Source of the DNA: Clostridiaceae bacterium
GTDB taxonomy: Bacteria; Bacillota; Clostridia; Lachnospirales; Lachnospiraceae
Reading direction: 5' to 3'
Assembly: GCA_910574345.1 (NCBI GenBank)
Contig: CAJSZV010000005.1
Coordinates: 1 to 64,000 of the forward strand
Length of the DNA: 64,000 nt
Shown here: positions 17,729 to 26,144 of the stretch, piece after piece
How the letters are laid out: each line of letters begins with the position of its first letter
Position numbering within the stretch: the stretch's first letter is position 1
Program-made: the position numbers and the translations under genes
The notes under the pieces: model-generated
Seen by the model: the letters and a program-made list of their open reading frames with translations, nothing else
Told to the model about the DNA's origin: nothing
Databases searched by the model: none

Positions 17729-17759
17729 TTCTTCAAGCTCCCCGGTCTTTAGTTCGCTG

Positions 17760-18465
17760 TCATCCCTTCACAGGGATTTCAATCTGTACAATGTAGTCTT
17801 CGATCCGGTCAACGACATTCTCATTGATGCCCGTCTCATAGGAAAATTCGTGGAGTGTCAGGCCGTGTGCTTCGGCAAAAGCAAAAATTTCTTCATACCG
17901 CCCGGGAAGTCTGTCAAAGGATCCTTTGTGGAAGGCCTTCAGATAGCGTCCGCCGGGAGCCGTGTGAAGATCCGGCTGGCAGGGCAGGAAAGGAATCTCG
18001 ATAAAGAGTCTGGAATACTCGTCATATTTGCCGGCAAGCAGGCTGGAGACGGCGATCATGGAGCCATAGGAGGCATCATGGAGTCATCCCAGCCTGTATT
18101 TTTCTGTTTCGGCGGTGATCAGTTCCACTTCCTCCTCGAAGGTGGTTTCCCGGTCGATGGGGACCGTGACCAGACAGCGCGCTTCCCGCTCTATGATGCT
18201 GATCTCGGACAGATCCATCGTCAGCAGGGTGGACATGTTCCGGTGGTGGGAGCACAGGGTGGAGCGGACTGCCTGCAGGTGGGTAATGCGCAGGTCAAGC
18301 TCCGCGATTTTGTCTTCCAGCAGGTTTTTTAAGCTGCCGGCAGAGCGGTTTTGCATGAAATCCTGTATCTCCTGAATGGAAACGTCCAGTTCCCGGAGCA
18401 GCAGGATCGTCTCCAGAATGGGACTTTGATGGTAGTTATAGCAGCGGTAGCCGTTTTCGGGATTG
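17760..18465 (-). pseudogene. MerR-family regulator, N-terminally deleted and with internal stop
   Basis: The minus-strand frame from about 18465 gives DNPENGYRCYNYHQSPILETILLLRELDVS (key motifs NGYRCY and LLLRELDVSIQEIQDF), i.e. MerR sequence from the end of the recognition wing onward, then a coiled coil and a GyrI-like ligand-binding domain (to 17760). The first ~35 residues with the helix-turn-helix are gone, replaced directly by promoter DNA, and an in-frame TGA (18084-18086) interrupts the C-terminal part. BltR/BmrR-like drug-binding regulators have this plan and often control drug pumps such as the MATE gene next door. Confidence 0.75.
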
Positions 18466-18467
18466 TC

Positions 18468-18498
18468 TTGACTGTACAGTTACTGTACGGTCTATGAT
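18468..18498 (+). promoter_or_regulatory. MerR-type promoter with 19-bp spacer and perfect dyad
   Basis: TTGACT (18468-18473) and TATGAT (18493-18498) are 19 bp apart, the overlong spacing characteristic of MerR-controlled promoters. The spacer begins with the perfect palindrome GTACAGT-T-ACTGTAC (18474-18488), the expected operator position. It points at the MATE gene. The adjacent MerR gene has lost its DNA-binding domain, so regulation must be lost or provided from elsewhere. Confidence 0.75.
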
Positions 18499-18533
18499 AC
18501 CTGATACAGGAAGAAAAAACGCTGAAAAATATT

Positions 18534-19835
18534 TTGAAATTTGCCGTGCCGACCATTGCCATGACGGTATTCATGTCTTTTTATACGATGGTAGACGGCC
18601 TGTTTGTATCGAATTTGATCGGTACGGATGCGCTTTCGGCCATCAATCTGACGGCTCCTGTCATCCAGCTTGTGACGGCAGTCTCTACCATGCTTGCCAC
18701 CGGAGGGAGCGCGGTGATCATGAAAAAGATGGGAGAGCAGAAAACAGAGGAGGCAAAGCAGGATTTTACCTTTCTGATCCTGGTAAATGTAGTGGTGGGC
18801 ATTGTTATGTGCGGGGCCGGATATGTGGCGATGGAGCATATTTTCGCCGGCATGAATCTTTCGGCGGCCGTAGAGGGATACTGTGTGGAATATTTGAGCC
18901 GCTATCTGGTGTTCACTGTGCCGATCCTGCTGATGAACAACTTCACGCTCTATATAATCGCCAGCGAGAAGGCGACGCTGTCCTTAATCTGTTCCGTTAC
19001 AGGCGGCGTCCTCAATATGGTACTCGATTACGTGTTCATCGCAGGGTTTTCCATGGGAATCAGCGGTGCGGCGGTGGCAACAGGGCTGGGATATTCTGTG
19101 ACGGCGGTTGCCGGTCTGTTTGTTTTCAGCCGCAAAAAGAGTCTGCTGCATTTTACGAAACCGGTATGCCGCTTCAAGGTTCTCGCCGGTGCGGCCACAA
19201 ACGGATGTTCGGAGATGGCTACCGCGCTTGTCACCGGGAGCATCACGATGATGTTTAACTGGACGATGCTTCACTATGTCGGGGAGGACGGGGTTGCGGC
19301 CGTCACCATCATCATGTATGTGCTGATGTTTGCCAGCTCCCTTTATACGGGGTATTTATACGGTGTGGCGCCCATGCTGAGTTATTACTACGGGGAACAA
19401 AATCACCAAAAACTGAAAAAGCTGGTTGCCACGAGTCTGAAAGTGATCGCATGTATCTGTCTGATCACGGTTGCCGCCTCCTTTATGCTGACAAGGCCGC
19501 TGGTATCGGTATTTGCCCGGCCGGATAATCCGGTGTACGAACTGGCGGTAACAGGGAAAAAGGCATGGTATATCGCGGCGGTTATCTTAGGCAGGGAATT
19601 TACTTACCGCAGACTGGAATGGGATGATGAGCTGATCAGGGGGCTGGTCACGGTGGAAGAAGAGTTCTGGAATAATCATATCATACCAGGGATCATCCCG
19701 CCGCCGGATGGGAGCAAGGCGTGCGATGAAGTGCTGGAACAGTATTTCCATACCGCAAAGACAGCCAGCGCCATCAAACTTACCGGGTTTGATGAAAAAT
19801 TACGGTGGCTTTTGCCCTCTCTAAGCGGCTTCTGA
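18534..19835 (+). CDS. Chimeric ORF: MATE efflux pump fused to YqaJ C-terminus
   Basis: One open frame of about 433 residues (TTG 18534; open from 18498, no good ATG). Residues 1-340 are a MATE multidrug transporter with about nine to ten membrane helices (FAVPTIAMTVFMSFYTMVDG, then ISGAAVATGLGYS). From about 342 (nt ~19557) it changes to the C-terminal part of a YqaJ viral-recombinase-type exonuclease (AWYIAAVILGREFTYRRLEW, IIPPPDGSKACDEVL). The pump lacks its last helices and the YqaJ part lacks the active site, so the product is probably non-functional although unbroken. In the +1 frame an ATG at 18494 suggests the native start was lost by a frameshift. Confidence 0.7.
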   Translation: MKFAVPTIAMTVFMSFYTMVDGLFVSNLIGTDALSAINLTAPVIQLVTAVSTMLATGGSAVIMKKMGEQKTEEAKQDFTFLILVNVVVGIVMCGAGYVAMEHIFAGMNLSAAVEGYCVEYLSRYLVFTVPILLMNNFTLYIIASEKATLSLICSVTGGVLNMVLDYVFIAGFSMGISGAAVATGLGYSVTAVAGLFVFSRKKSLLHFTKPVCRFKVLAGAATNGCSEMATALVTGSITMMFNWTMLHYVGEDGVAAVTIIMYVLMFASSLYTGYLYGVAPMLSYYYGEQNHQKLKKLVATSLKVIACICLITVAASFMLTRPLVSVFARPDNPVYELAVTGKKAWYIAAVILGREFTYRRLEWDDELIRGLVTVEEEFWNNHIIPGIIPPPDGSKACDEVLEQYFHTAKTASAIKLTGFDEKLRWLLPSLSGF

Positions 19836-20591
19836 TACTGCGGGGGTATTCCTGTTTGGGTGTGGGCGTTTCGGCGGCTCTTGCGGCGTCCTGTGCGTTT
19901 TGGGTGAGGTTTCCAGTAGGTTGGCACGGTCAAAATCATCACCCAGCTTCCGGGCGGTGATTGGCTTCGTCCTGTCCGGCGTGAGATACGATAACCTTCC
20001 CCGGCTCTCCTTGACGGTCACGCCCTGTTGTAGCAGCTTCCCGGAAAAATCCTCAAAGGAAACGGCAGAGGACAGGGCGGCTTGTCCTTTCCGCTTCGCC
20101 CAATACTCACGCTCGGTAATGCGGTTCTTGCTCCCGTTCAGTAAGTCAATCTGATAGAGGTTTTCCCGGTGGCACATCTCCATGACTTCCGCTTTGAAAT
20201 ACTCCATAGCTGCGTCCGTACAGCGGTGCTTGCAGCCCTCTCTTGTGTCGGCTGGTCTTTCCATGTAGGGCAGCAGCGGCACTTCCGCAATCCGTAAAGA
20301 ATTGATTACGATATGCACATGGATATTGCCGCTGTGGTTATGCCCGTCCGGGTGGGTGCATACAAGGGCTTGGTGTCCGGGGAAATGCTCTTTACAAAAC
20401 TGCTCGCCTAACTGTTGCGCCCGGTCTACGGTCAAGCCGTTGTCCTGTGCATCACGGGGGAGTAGCCGACCATTTTCATCAAGCGTGGGCTTCATGGTAA
20501 ACTCGTCATGCTCAAAAGTTAGGTACTGCTCGGCGGCTCCATAGTCGGCATTTTTAGAGCTGATATGTTTGAACGTTGCCAACGGCTTCAC
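19821..20591 (-). pseudogene. MobL/MobP-type relaxase with two internal deletions and truncated C-terminus
   Basis: 256 residues related to the relaxase at 43310-44986 in this window. The nicking-domain signature GNIHVHIVINS (metal-binding HxH) is kept. Compared with the second copy, ~48 residues are missing after LLPRD (including the conserved IKSHHYILSF strand), and ~36 are missing after KRKGQ, both without breaking the frame; the C-terminal ~300 residues are also absent. Such a protein is unlikely to fold as an active relaxase. It follows MobC with an overlap, as in the intact copy. Confidence 0.75.
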
Positions 20592-20949
20592 CTACTTTCT
20601 GCAAGACTTCAAACTTCAAGGCGGCAAGCTCGGCTATGGCGGCTCGCACTTCTTGGGAGAAGGCGTTATAAGGTGCGCCGTACTCGTTCAGACAGCGGGC
20701 AATCTGGTTCAAGTTGCCGCCGATTTTCCCGTACTCGGCGGTTAATTTCCCAACGGCAGAGAGCAATTCATCATTGACCGGGGAAACGGTGATAACCGGG
20801 CGTATGCTTGACTTAATGAGGGCTTGCCGGATATATTCAGACTGGCTCATTTTGCAGAGAGAAACGCGCTCGGAAAACTCTGCATATTCTTCCTCGGTCA
20901 AACGTGTCTTGATAACTCGGCGGCGGTGGGGCGTGTTGTATTTTTTCAT
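20554..20949 (-). CDS. mobC: MobC relaxosome accessory protein
   Basis: 131 residues: an N-terminal ribbon-helix-helix (IKTRLTEEEYAEFSERV, then MSQSEYIRQALIK) and the conserved MobC core KLTAEYGKIGGNLNQIARCLNE. It would bind oriT next to the relaxase nick site. ATG 20949 is preceded by AAAGGAGG; the frame is open upstream but without another good start. It overlaps the relaxase start by 38 bases, an arrangement repeated exactly in the second Mob pair at 44949-45350. Confidence 0.85.
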   Translation of the reverse strand: MKKYNTPHRRRVIKTRLTEEEYAEFSERVSLCKMSQSEYIRQALIKSSIRPVITVSPVNDELLSAVGKLTAEYGKIGGNLNQIARCLNEYGAPYNAFSQEVRAAIAELAALKFEVLQKVGEAVGNVQTYQL

Positions 20950-21004
20950 GGCTGTGAACCTCCTTTCGTGGGTGGATTTTTTCAAGCGGCGCAAGCCGCA
21001 AAAG

Positions 21005-21090
21005 GCGGGCTTGGGGTGGCAACCCCAACAAGATTCCCGCAGGACAAAATGAGCCGGTAGGCGAAATTTGGTACTGTGGTAGAATCTTGC
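21005..21090. other. Candidate oriT of the first Mob module
   Basis: Just upstream of mobC, a hairpin TTGGGG/CCCCAA (21011-21028) is followed directly by CAAGAT (21029-21034), TAGGCGAA (21058-21065) and GAATCTTGC (21082-21090). The same blocks in the same order occur upstream of the second mobC (45511-45595). Stem followed by a short conserved nick-site motif beside mobC/relaxase is the usual oriT layout; the nick position is not determined. Confidence 0.6.
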
Positions 21091-21518
21091 TCTTAAAAAG
21101 TGGCGGTTTCCTCTGTGCTGGCTTCCGTCAATACCTTTCGTGCCGCAAGCGGGGATTTTGCCAAAGCTGCGGAAACATTTCTCCCTCTGATACCTACAAA
21201 CCCGCAAAATACAAAATGGACGTTGATTTGCGGAAATTTCCCCTTATTTCTTACAACACCACACAAGCCGGAATAGGCGGAGATTTGCGGAAATTTCTCT
21301 TTGCCCGCCCTCCACGGACAGCTTGCGGATTTGCCAAATGGGAGAGGAAATTTCTTTCTATCTCCCTTTGCACAGCATAATACCGACGATTTTTCAAAAT
21401 GCCAAAAATGGGCGCAAAAAAACAGGAAACCTTTTCTGGATTTCCTGTCTTGGTGTGCCGTTCTGTATGTATGGCTACTATTAAATTTTTAGCTGGCTAC
21501 GATTCTACAAATTGGAAG
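21091..21518. other. Non-coding stretch with direct repeats
   Basis: No gene is supported. The 16-mer GATTTGCGGAAATTTC occurs twice in direct orientation (21225-21240, 21282-21297) with a degenerate third copy near 21330. The region lies between the candidate oriT and an unrelated membrane protein gene; the repeats may be left over from the element origin or a protein binding region. Confidence 0.45.
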
Positions 21519-22076
21519 TTAACCTTTTAAATAAGTATCAATATCCTTCCGCAATTGTGAACGTTTTCCAGTTCCAGTAAAAAGTTTTTTTAAAGGCTCA
21601 ATAACTAAAAGACCGCCATTTACCGTCTCATAAGAAAGCCTGATATGAAAATAATTTATTTGTTCTATTACGGCCATAAAATACAGTAAAATTCCAACAA
21701 TTATTCCGGATAGACCTTCTTTTTCAAGAAATGCCATAATAATAATCAGTAGATAGGCTGTTAATAAAATTACATTTATCCATCTTAATTTATTGTAAAT
21801 CCTGCCAATTTCAAAATTACTTAACGCCTTTTTTCTTCTTACCATTCTCAGTTTATTGCGCCAATAGAAACTGCCCTCTATTACTATGATAGAAAATACC
21901 AACAATGGATAAAACGAAATCCAATTTAATTTGAACACGTTCTTTCCAAAGTTCATATCGATAATAAACTTTGTTGCGAAATAAATTCCTGCAAACATTA
22001 ACACACCGTATAGTTCAAAGTCAGCTAAGAATTTCAGTTCTTTTTCAATTGGTCTTTTCTTTAACTGTTTTGCCAT
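21519..22076 (-). CDS. Small membrane protein of unknown function
   Basis: 185 residues with four clear membrane helices in two pairs (FELYGVLMFAGIYFATKFII, WISFYPLLVFSIIVIEGSFYW, VILLTAYLLIIIMAFL, IIVGILLYFMAVIEQINYF) and charged ends. The ATG is preceded by AAGGAGACAA. I do not recognise the family. The AT-rich composition against the mob genes suggests separate origin. Confidence 0.65.
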   Translation of the reverse strand: MAKQLKKRPIEKELKFLADFELYGVLMFAGIYFATKFIIDMNFGKNVFKLNWISFYPLLVFSIIVIEGSFYWRNKLRMVRRKKALSNFEIGRIYNKLRWINVILLTAYLLIIIMAFLEKEGLSGIIVGILLYFMAVIEQINYFHIRLSYETVNGGLLVIEPLKKLFTGTGKRSQLRKDIDTYLKG

Positions 22077-22155
22077 ATAGTTTTGTCTCCTTTACAACTT
22101 CCGATCTGTTGTCGTTTTATTATATATCCATTTTTCAAAAAATGAAAGCAATTTC

Positions 22156-22455
22156 TTATACTTCCTGTTCATCAAAGCGAAACTTGAACAGGGCGGCGGC
22201 AAGTTCCCCATTGGTGAGGATAACTGTCTGACCGCATACCGTTATAGGGTGTTCTTCGTAGGGTGCTTCAAAATATTCGTCTGTTGTGCCTAAAGGGTAA
22301 AACTTTTCTTCTGTGAGGTATTCAAAGGATATTTCTCTTTGCCGCCGCCTGCTCCTGTCGCGCCATGCGTTGATAGCGGCATAGCGTATGACGACTTTGC
22401 AGAAACCGTTGAAAGAATACATGATGTGTTCCTTGTATGCTTCTGTGCAATCCAT
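22156..22455 (-). pseudogene. Sigma-70-like protein of a conjugative element, N-terminal part
   Basis: 99 residues. MDCTEAYKEHIMYSFNGF and the following REISFEYLTEEKF are the hallmark start of a ~140-residue sigma-like protein found in many gut conjugative transposons. The usual region 4 helix-turn-helix should follow ELAAALFKF, but the frame ends within 12 residues. A good GGGGGAAA lies ahead of the ATG. It is the third sigma-like fragment in the window. Confidence 0.65.
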
Positions 22456-22564
22456 AGAAATTTCCCCCTTTCTCCCACATGGGGTGCTGCATGGTTTACA
22501 GTTGCATTTATAAATCAGAGGGCGGCAGCATTGAAGTGAACTGTCGCCACTTCTGTTGCATTAT

Positions 22565-23014
22565 TTACTTTTTTCTTTTGTTAAATTTTTCTTTTGCAAA
22601 ATCATAAGATTCTTGTATCATTGCCTTGAAATCCTCAAAGGTCTTATCAGAGGGATTTAAAACACATGCCCAGCTCATCCATGCGTAGACAGGGTGGGGA
22701 ATAATGGTATCTAAAACGGTAAAATCATAATCCATTTTTACGATTTTTCCAGCAGGCGGACGCTCTGGAATATACCCAAATTTTTTAATAAAGGTCTGTT
22801 TCCTTAAACCGACATTCACACGATATACATTATCACGGTTCAACATAGAGCCTTTATCATTATCACCGTCTTTTTCTTTAACAGTTAAAACATATACTCC
22901 CCGTTTCAAAACTCCGTTTGGATTATAAAAAATCCCTCGTTCTCCCCAACTTTCTACCAATACAACATCTTTCAAATTAGACTGGCAGTAGGAAAGAATA
23001 TCGTTTGGTGTCAT
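22565..23014 (-). CDS. DUF6194 family protein
   Basis: 149 residues of a soluble protein. RGVYVLTVKEKDG, NVYRVNVGLRKQTF and ILDTIIPHPVYAWMSW-like blocks (here VLDTIIPHPVYAWMSW) match the DUF6194 family, whose role is unknown; several relatives act in cupin-like or sensor contexts without proof. ATG 23014 is chosen because GGAGGAAATGGC precedes it and because it overlaps the upstream stop (ATGA), giving translational coupling. Confidence 0.65.
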   Translation of the reverse strand: MTPNDILSYCQSNLKDVVLVESWGERGIFYNPNGVLKRGVYVLTVKEKDGDNDKGSMLNRDNVYRVNVGLRKQTFIKKFGYIPERPPAGKIVKMDYDFTVLDTIIPHPVYAWMSWACVLNPSDKTFEDFKAMIQESYDFAKEKFNKRKK

Positions 23015-23313
23015 GCCATTTCCTCCAAATGGAACATCATTGTTCCCTCGTCTGCTAAAGCAGAACAATACTCCTGAAATTCCGTAACCTGCGGCAACTT
23101 TTCCAAAGCCCCCTGTGCTGCCTCCATTGATGCCCACCAAATCATTTCAACCCATCTATCCTGCTTTAAATCCTTTGTTAATGACCGTTTTACAAATCCG
23201 GCAATATCTTTTTCAAGCACCTCATTCAATTTGTGATACATTCGTAAAAAATGTTCCTCGGTCACTTCTTGGTTTGTCTGAAAAATAACCATTTCAATCA
23301 CGTTTTTATTCAT
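23011..23313 (-). CDS. Hypothetical protein, probable dimeric alpha-beta barrel fold
   Basis: 100 residues: MVIFQTNQEVTEEHFLRMYH, KDLKQDRWVEMIWWASMEAA and EYCSALADEGTMMFHLEEM follow the pattern of antibiotic-biosynthesis-monooxygenase-like ferredoxin-fold proteins (strand, helix, strand with WxE/WxS, helix, strand). No catalytic claim can be made. It is translationally coupled to the DUF6194 gene. Confidence 0.55.
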   Translation of the reverse strand: MNKNVIEMVIFQTNQEVTEEHFLRMYHKLNEVLEKDIAGFVKRSLTKDLKQDRWVEMIWWASMEAAQGALEKLPQVTEFQEYCSALADEGTMMFHLEEMA

Positions 23314-23344
23314 AACATCTTGTCCTTTCTTTTCCCTTATTTTC

Positions 23345-24286
23345 CAGCTCTACAGGCAGCAGTTCCTGGATCTTTCTATCCGCAATGGGCTGATCGCTCC
23401 GGACCATCTGGCTCTTGCCGGTGACGGCACCCCTGTCCGTACTGCCGCACAGCAGCGAAAAAAGCGCATTTGCCATTGTAAGGACAAAGGCTGTTCTTCT
23501 TGTAACTGTAAACGCCATTATTCCCAGCCCGACTGTAACTGGGGATGGGACTCCCACCGGGAATGCTATTTCTTCGGTTACCACCTCTACATGTATGTGG
23601 CTTCCGATTCCTTCAGCGACCTCCCTGTATTTCCGCTTTTAGAACGTGCCTCCAGGCATGATATGCTTTTCTTTCTCCATTCCTTTTTCACCATGAAAGC
23701 GTATCTTCCGGAATTCCAGATTGAAAAGCTCCTTCTGGATTCCGCACACGACGCTTACCCTGTTTATGAATACTGCAGACGGGAACATATCACACCGTTT
23801 ATCGACCTCAACCCCGGACATACCGGGCATTTTACCTATAAGGACGATTTCACTATCGATGACGATGGTGTCCCTGTCTGTAAGTTGGGCTTACGTATGC
23901 ATAAAGATGGATATGAAGCTGCCAAGCACCGCGCAAAATACCGGTGCCCGAAATCAAACCGGAAACGTGGCTGTTTCTGTGAACATCCCTGTTCACCGGC
24001 GAAATATGGCAGAACCGTACACATCTTTACCGATGACAATCCAAGGTTATTTAACCTACCGCCAAGGGACTCTAAAGCATGGGAAAAGGAATATGACAGA
24101 AGAACTTCCGTGGAGCGCTCCAACAAGCGTGAGAAAGAGGACTATAAATTAGAAGACGGCAGGCACCGCTCGACTAAGATGTGGTACTGCCGCCTCTACG
24201 GCATCATGATGCTCCAACACCTTGATGCCTGGGAAATGCCCTCTGTTGAGGCATTTCAAGAATCATTATTAGGATTAGCCGCCTAA
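23345..24286 (+). pseudogene. Transposase (DDE), N-terminally truncated
   Basis: A single open frame from about 23345 with the three expected acidic residues: LALAGDGTPV, LLLDSAHDAYPVYEYC and TSVERSNKREKED. A cysteine-rich insertion (KGCSSCNCKRHYSQPDC) lies between the first and second. The frame has no start: the N-terminal ~150 residues are missing, cut at the edge of the preceding gene. This is the transposase type that often travels with DUF6431, whose relic is at 9169-9384. A hairpin GAATCTCA/TGAGATTC follows at 24410-24430. Confidence 0.7.
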
Positions 24287-24474
24287 TAATGATATCTTAA
24301 GCGATTCCATAAGATTTTTCAAGGCATAGTACCCGCTATGTCTAATGTTTATGTCCATTTTTTTCAAATTTCTTTTCCTGCACGATATTCAGTTGTCAAT
24401 TTTCAGTTAGAATCTCATTCATTGAGATTCCGAGAAGTTATGAGGGTGCGCGCTTCCCTATAACCCTATTATGC

Positions 24475-24722
24475 TTATCTGTTCGGGTCAGTAACGATAT
24501 ATGAAGTTGGAAAATCTTTTGAGCTGCACTGCATGAGCGACGGTTTCACAAAGAACCGGGTTTTACCGCTGCCGGAACCGCCGATCACAAGGATATTTTT
24601 ATTCCTCGCATATTTCGGCTGCTTCGGGTGGCTGTTCATGGTGAGCCGTTCCGTCTGTGTCAGCGGGATATTGTTCTCAAATATCGGGTCGGTGTAGGGC
24701 TTAATATCGTCGGCATTTCCCC
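24475..24722 (-). pseudogene. VirD4/TraG coupling protein fragment
   Basis: The minus strand encodes WGNADDIKPYTDPIFENN, then NILVIGGSGSGKTRFFVKPS, the Walker A region of a type IV coupling protein (VirD4/TraG), then SYIVTDP and a stop. About 80 of ~600 residues remain, with both ends cut. This proves that a full conjugative element once lay here. Confidence 0.75.
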
Positions 24723-24891
24723 ATGAAGCGTTTTGTCAAGTGCTTTTTTGAGTTATTGACGCAAGCCCTTATTAGTGCGGCGGGAAACGGGGCAGGAATA
24801 GGGGCGCAAAATGCGCCTGTGGACGGTTAGAAACCGTTTTCGCGTGTGGGTAGTATAAAACCCTTGCTTGGTGGTTTTTCGTGCCTGAAAC
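24723..24891. other. Short non-coding region before IS66
   Basis: Contains two small hairpins, AGGGGCGCAAAATGCGCCT-like near 24808 and ACGGTT/AACCGT near 24824, and no supported gene. It is leftover conjugative-element DNA. Confidence 0.35.
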
Positions 24892-24957
24892 GTAAGCGTC
24901 AAATAAGATAGTGGATAGAAAAATAACCACTACCCCTCTATACTGAAAGGACAGTGG

Positions 24958-25221
24958 TCATCGGCACCGTTCCTGTACCATGGGATCCCATGGCAGATAG
25001 TCATCCAGATATTCCGGATTCATTTCATTAAAAAGAGACATCTGTCCCTCTATTTCAAGGGCAGACGTCTTCTCTGATTTTGTTCCGTAAAGTTTACGGG
25101 TAAGGAAATCAACCTGTTCCCTAAGGAGCCGGACCTGCTGTTCCAGTTCTCTGATCTGCTTTTTGTATTCCTGTTCTGTATCCGGCATGGGCTGAAAACC
25201 TTCCTGTTCTGATGTACCCAT
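24958..25221 (-). pseudogene. tnpC: IS66 TnpC, N-terminal stub
   Basis: 87 residues: a leucine-zipper helix (EYKKQIRELEQQVRLLREQV) followed by FLTRKLYGTKSEKT, the normal start of the IS66 DDE transposase. The frame ends right after the IS66_N region and the element's 3' end follows within 50 bases, so ~440 codons including all catalytic residues have been removed by an internal deletion. Confidence 0.8.
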
Positions 25222-25252
25222 TATACCATAAAACAGCAGGATTCTCCAGTAC

Positions 25253-25627
25253 TTATAAGGGATTTTCGGGTTTCCCGGGCTTTGGGGGATCCCATTTCCG
25301 AACCGCTCTGGGCTGCTTCGGGTTCAGGCCCTCCAACAGCCAGCGGAGCTGCTGATGGGAGATCTGTCTGGCTTCTTCGCCTGTCCGTGGCCACTTTAGG
25401 CGGCCGTTTTCGTAGCGCTTATAGAACAGGCAGAAACCGTCTCCTTCATAGTGGACTGCCTTGATCCGGTCCGCCCGTTTCCCGCAGAAAAGGAACAGGG
25501 AATTGCTGTAAGGATCAAGCCGGAAGCTGTACTGGATGATATCGATCAGACCATCCAGCTGTTTTCTCATATCCGTGTACCCGGTGCGTATATAGATCTT
25601 TTCCACCCGGGAGAGATCGCCTAACAT
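25253..25627 (-). CDS. tnpB: IS66 TnpB accessory protein
   Basis: 124 residues, full length for TnpB (IS66 Orf2): IYIRTGYTDMRKQLDGLI, NSLFLFCGKRADRIKAV and RLKWPR with QLRWLLEGL are the conserved blocks. Required for IS66 transposition, mechanism unknown. It overlaps tnpA by seven bases. Confidence 0.9.
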   Translation of the reverse strand: MLGDLSRVEKIYIRTGYTDMRKQLDGLIDIIQYSFRLDPYSNSLFLFCGKRADRIKAVHYEGDGFCLFYKRYENGRLKWPRTGEEARQISHQQLRWLLEGLNPKQPRAVRKWDPPKPGKPENPL

Positions 25628-26016
25628 GACCGCACTGCTTTCATGATAGCCTCCAGCAATTCGCGGGAAGTATCTTCAAAGAGTTCAACCGTCACAGTAC
25701 CGATATGGAGCACTGCCGCAGGAGCGGCAGAGAAATCCTGTCTGCCGTGAAGGGATACCTCCGCAAATTCCGGAGCCCCATCCGGCAGCAATGCAGTCTG
25801 CCCCATTACCGGCCTGGATCCATTCCTTTTTCGGGGCAGTTCCTCAAGCGCCAGCTTCCGGATCTTTGCGATCCAATAATAATAGCTTTTTAAAGAGATA
25901 TCATGCTGTTCGCACCATACCTGGTTTGTCAGGCCGGAGGCTCTGCATTGCCGGATCACATCCAGCCAGTATTGAAGTTTTACCTGTTTATCCGGAGTCA
26001 AAGTGGAAATGTCCAT
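25621..26016 (-). CDS. tnpA: IS66 TnpA accessory protein
   Basis: 131 residues. The N-terminal helix-turn-helix (VIRQCRASGLTNQVWCEQHD, YYYWIAKIRK) is that of IS66 TnpA (Orf1). Full length, with ribosome binding site GGAGAA before the ATG. With TnpC missing, TnpA and TnpB could act only on other IS66 copies. Confidence 0.85.
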   Translation of the reverse strand: MDISTLTPDKQVKLQYWLDVIRQCRASGLTNQVWCEQHDISLKSYYYWIAKIRKLALEELPRKRNGSRPVMGQTALLPDGAPEFAEVSLHGRQDFSAAPAAVLHIGTVTVELFEDTSRELLEAIMKAVRSC

Positions 26017-26144
26017 GGGTATTCTCCTTTATCTGGATTTAGAGTTTTGGGAGTGGACTCTAAAAACTCTAACCCCAAGTTTACAGGAGAACGCCATATA
26101 TTTCACTACACGTTCTTATTTGACGCTTACGAAACAACAGTTTT

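Larger units (their letters stand above)
24892..26130 (-). mobile_element. IS66-family element with tnpC mostly deleted
   Basis: Perfect 16-bp inverted ends beginning GTAAGCG (24892-24907 and 26115-26130), as for IS66. The pentamer GAAAC abuts both ends; the usual IS66 target duplication is 8 bp, so this may not be the true duplication. Inside are tnpA, tnpB and the first ~85 codons of tnpC only, so the element is about 1.24 kb instead of the usual 2.5 kb. Confidence 0.85.

Noticed and set aside
18494-19258. 254-residue frame overlapping the MATE pump
   Set aside because: It is the +1 shadow of the MATE coding sequence, His/Gly/Arg-rich with no domain; only its first few codons may reflect the lost MATE start.
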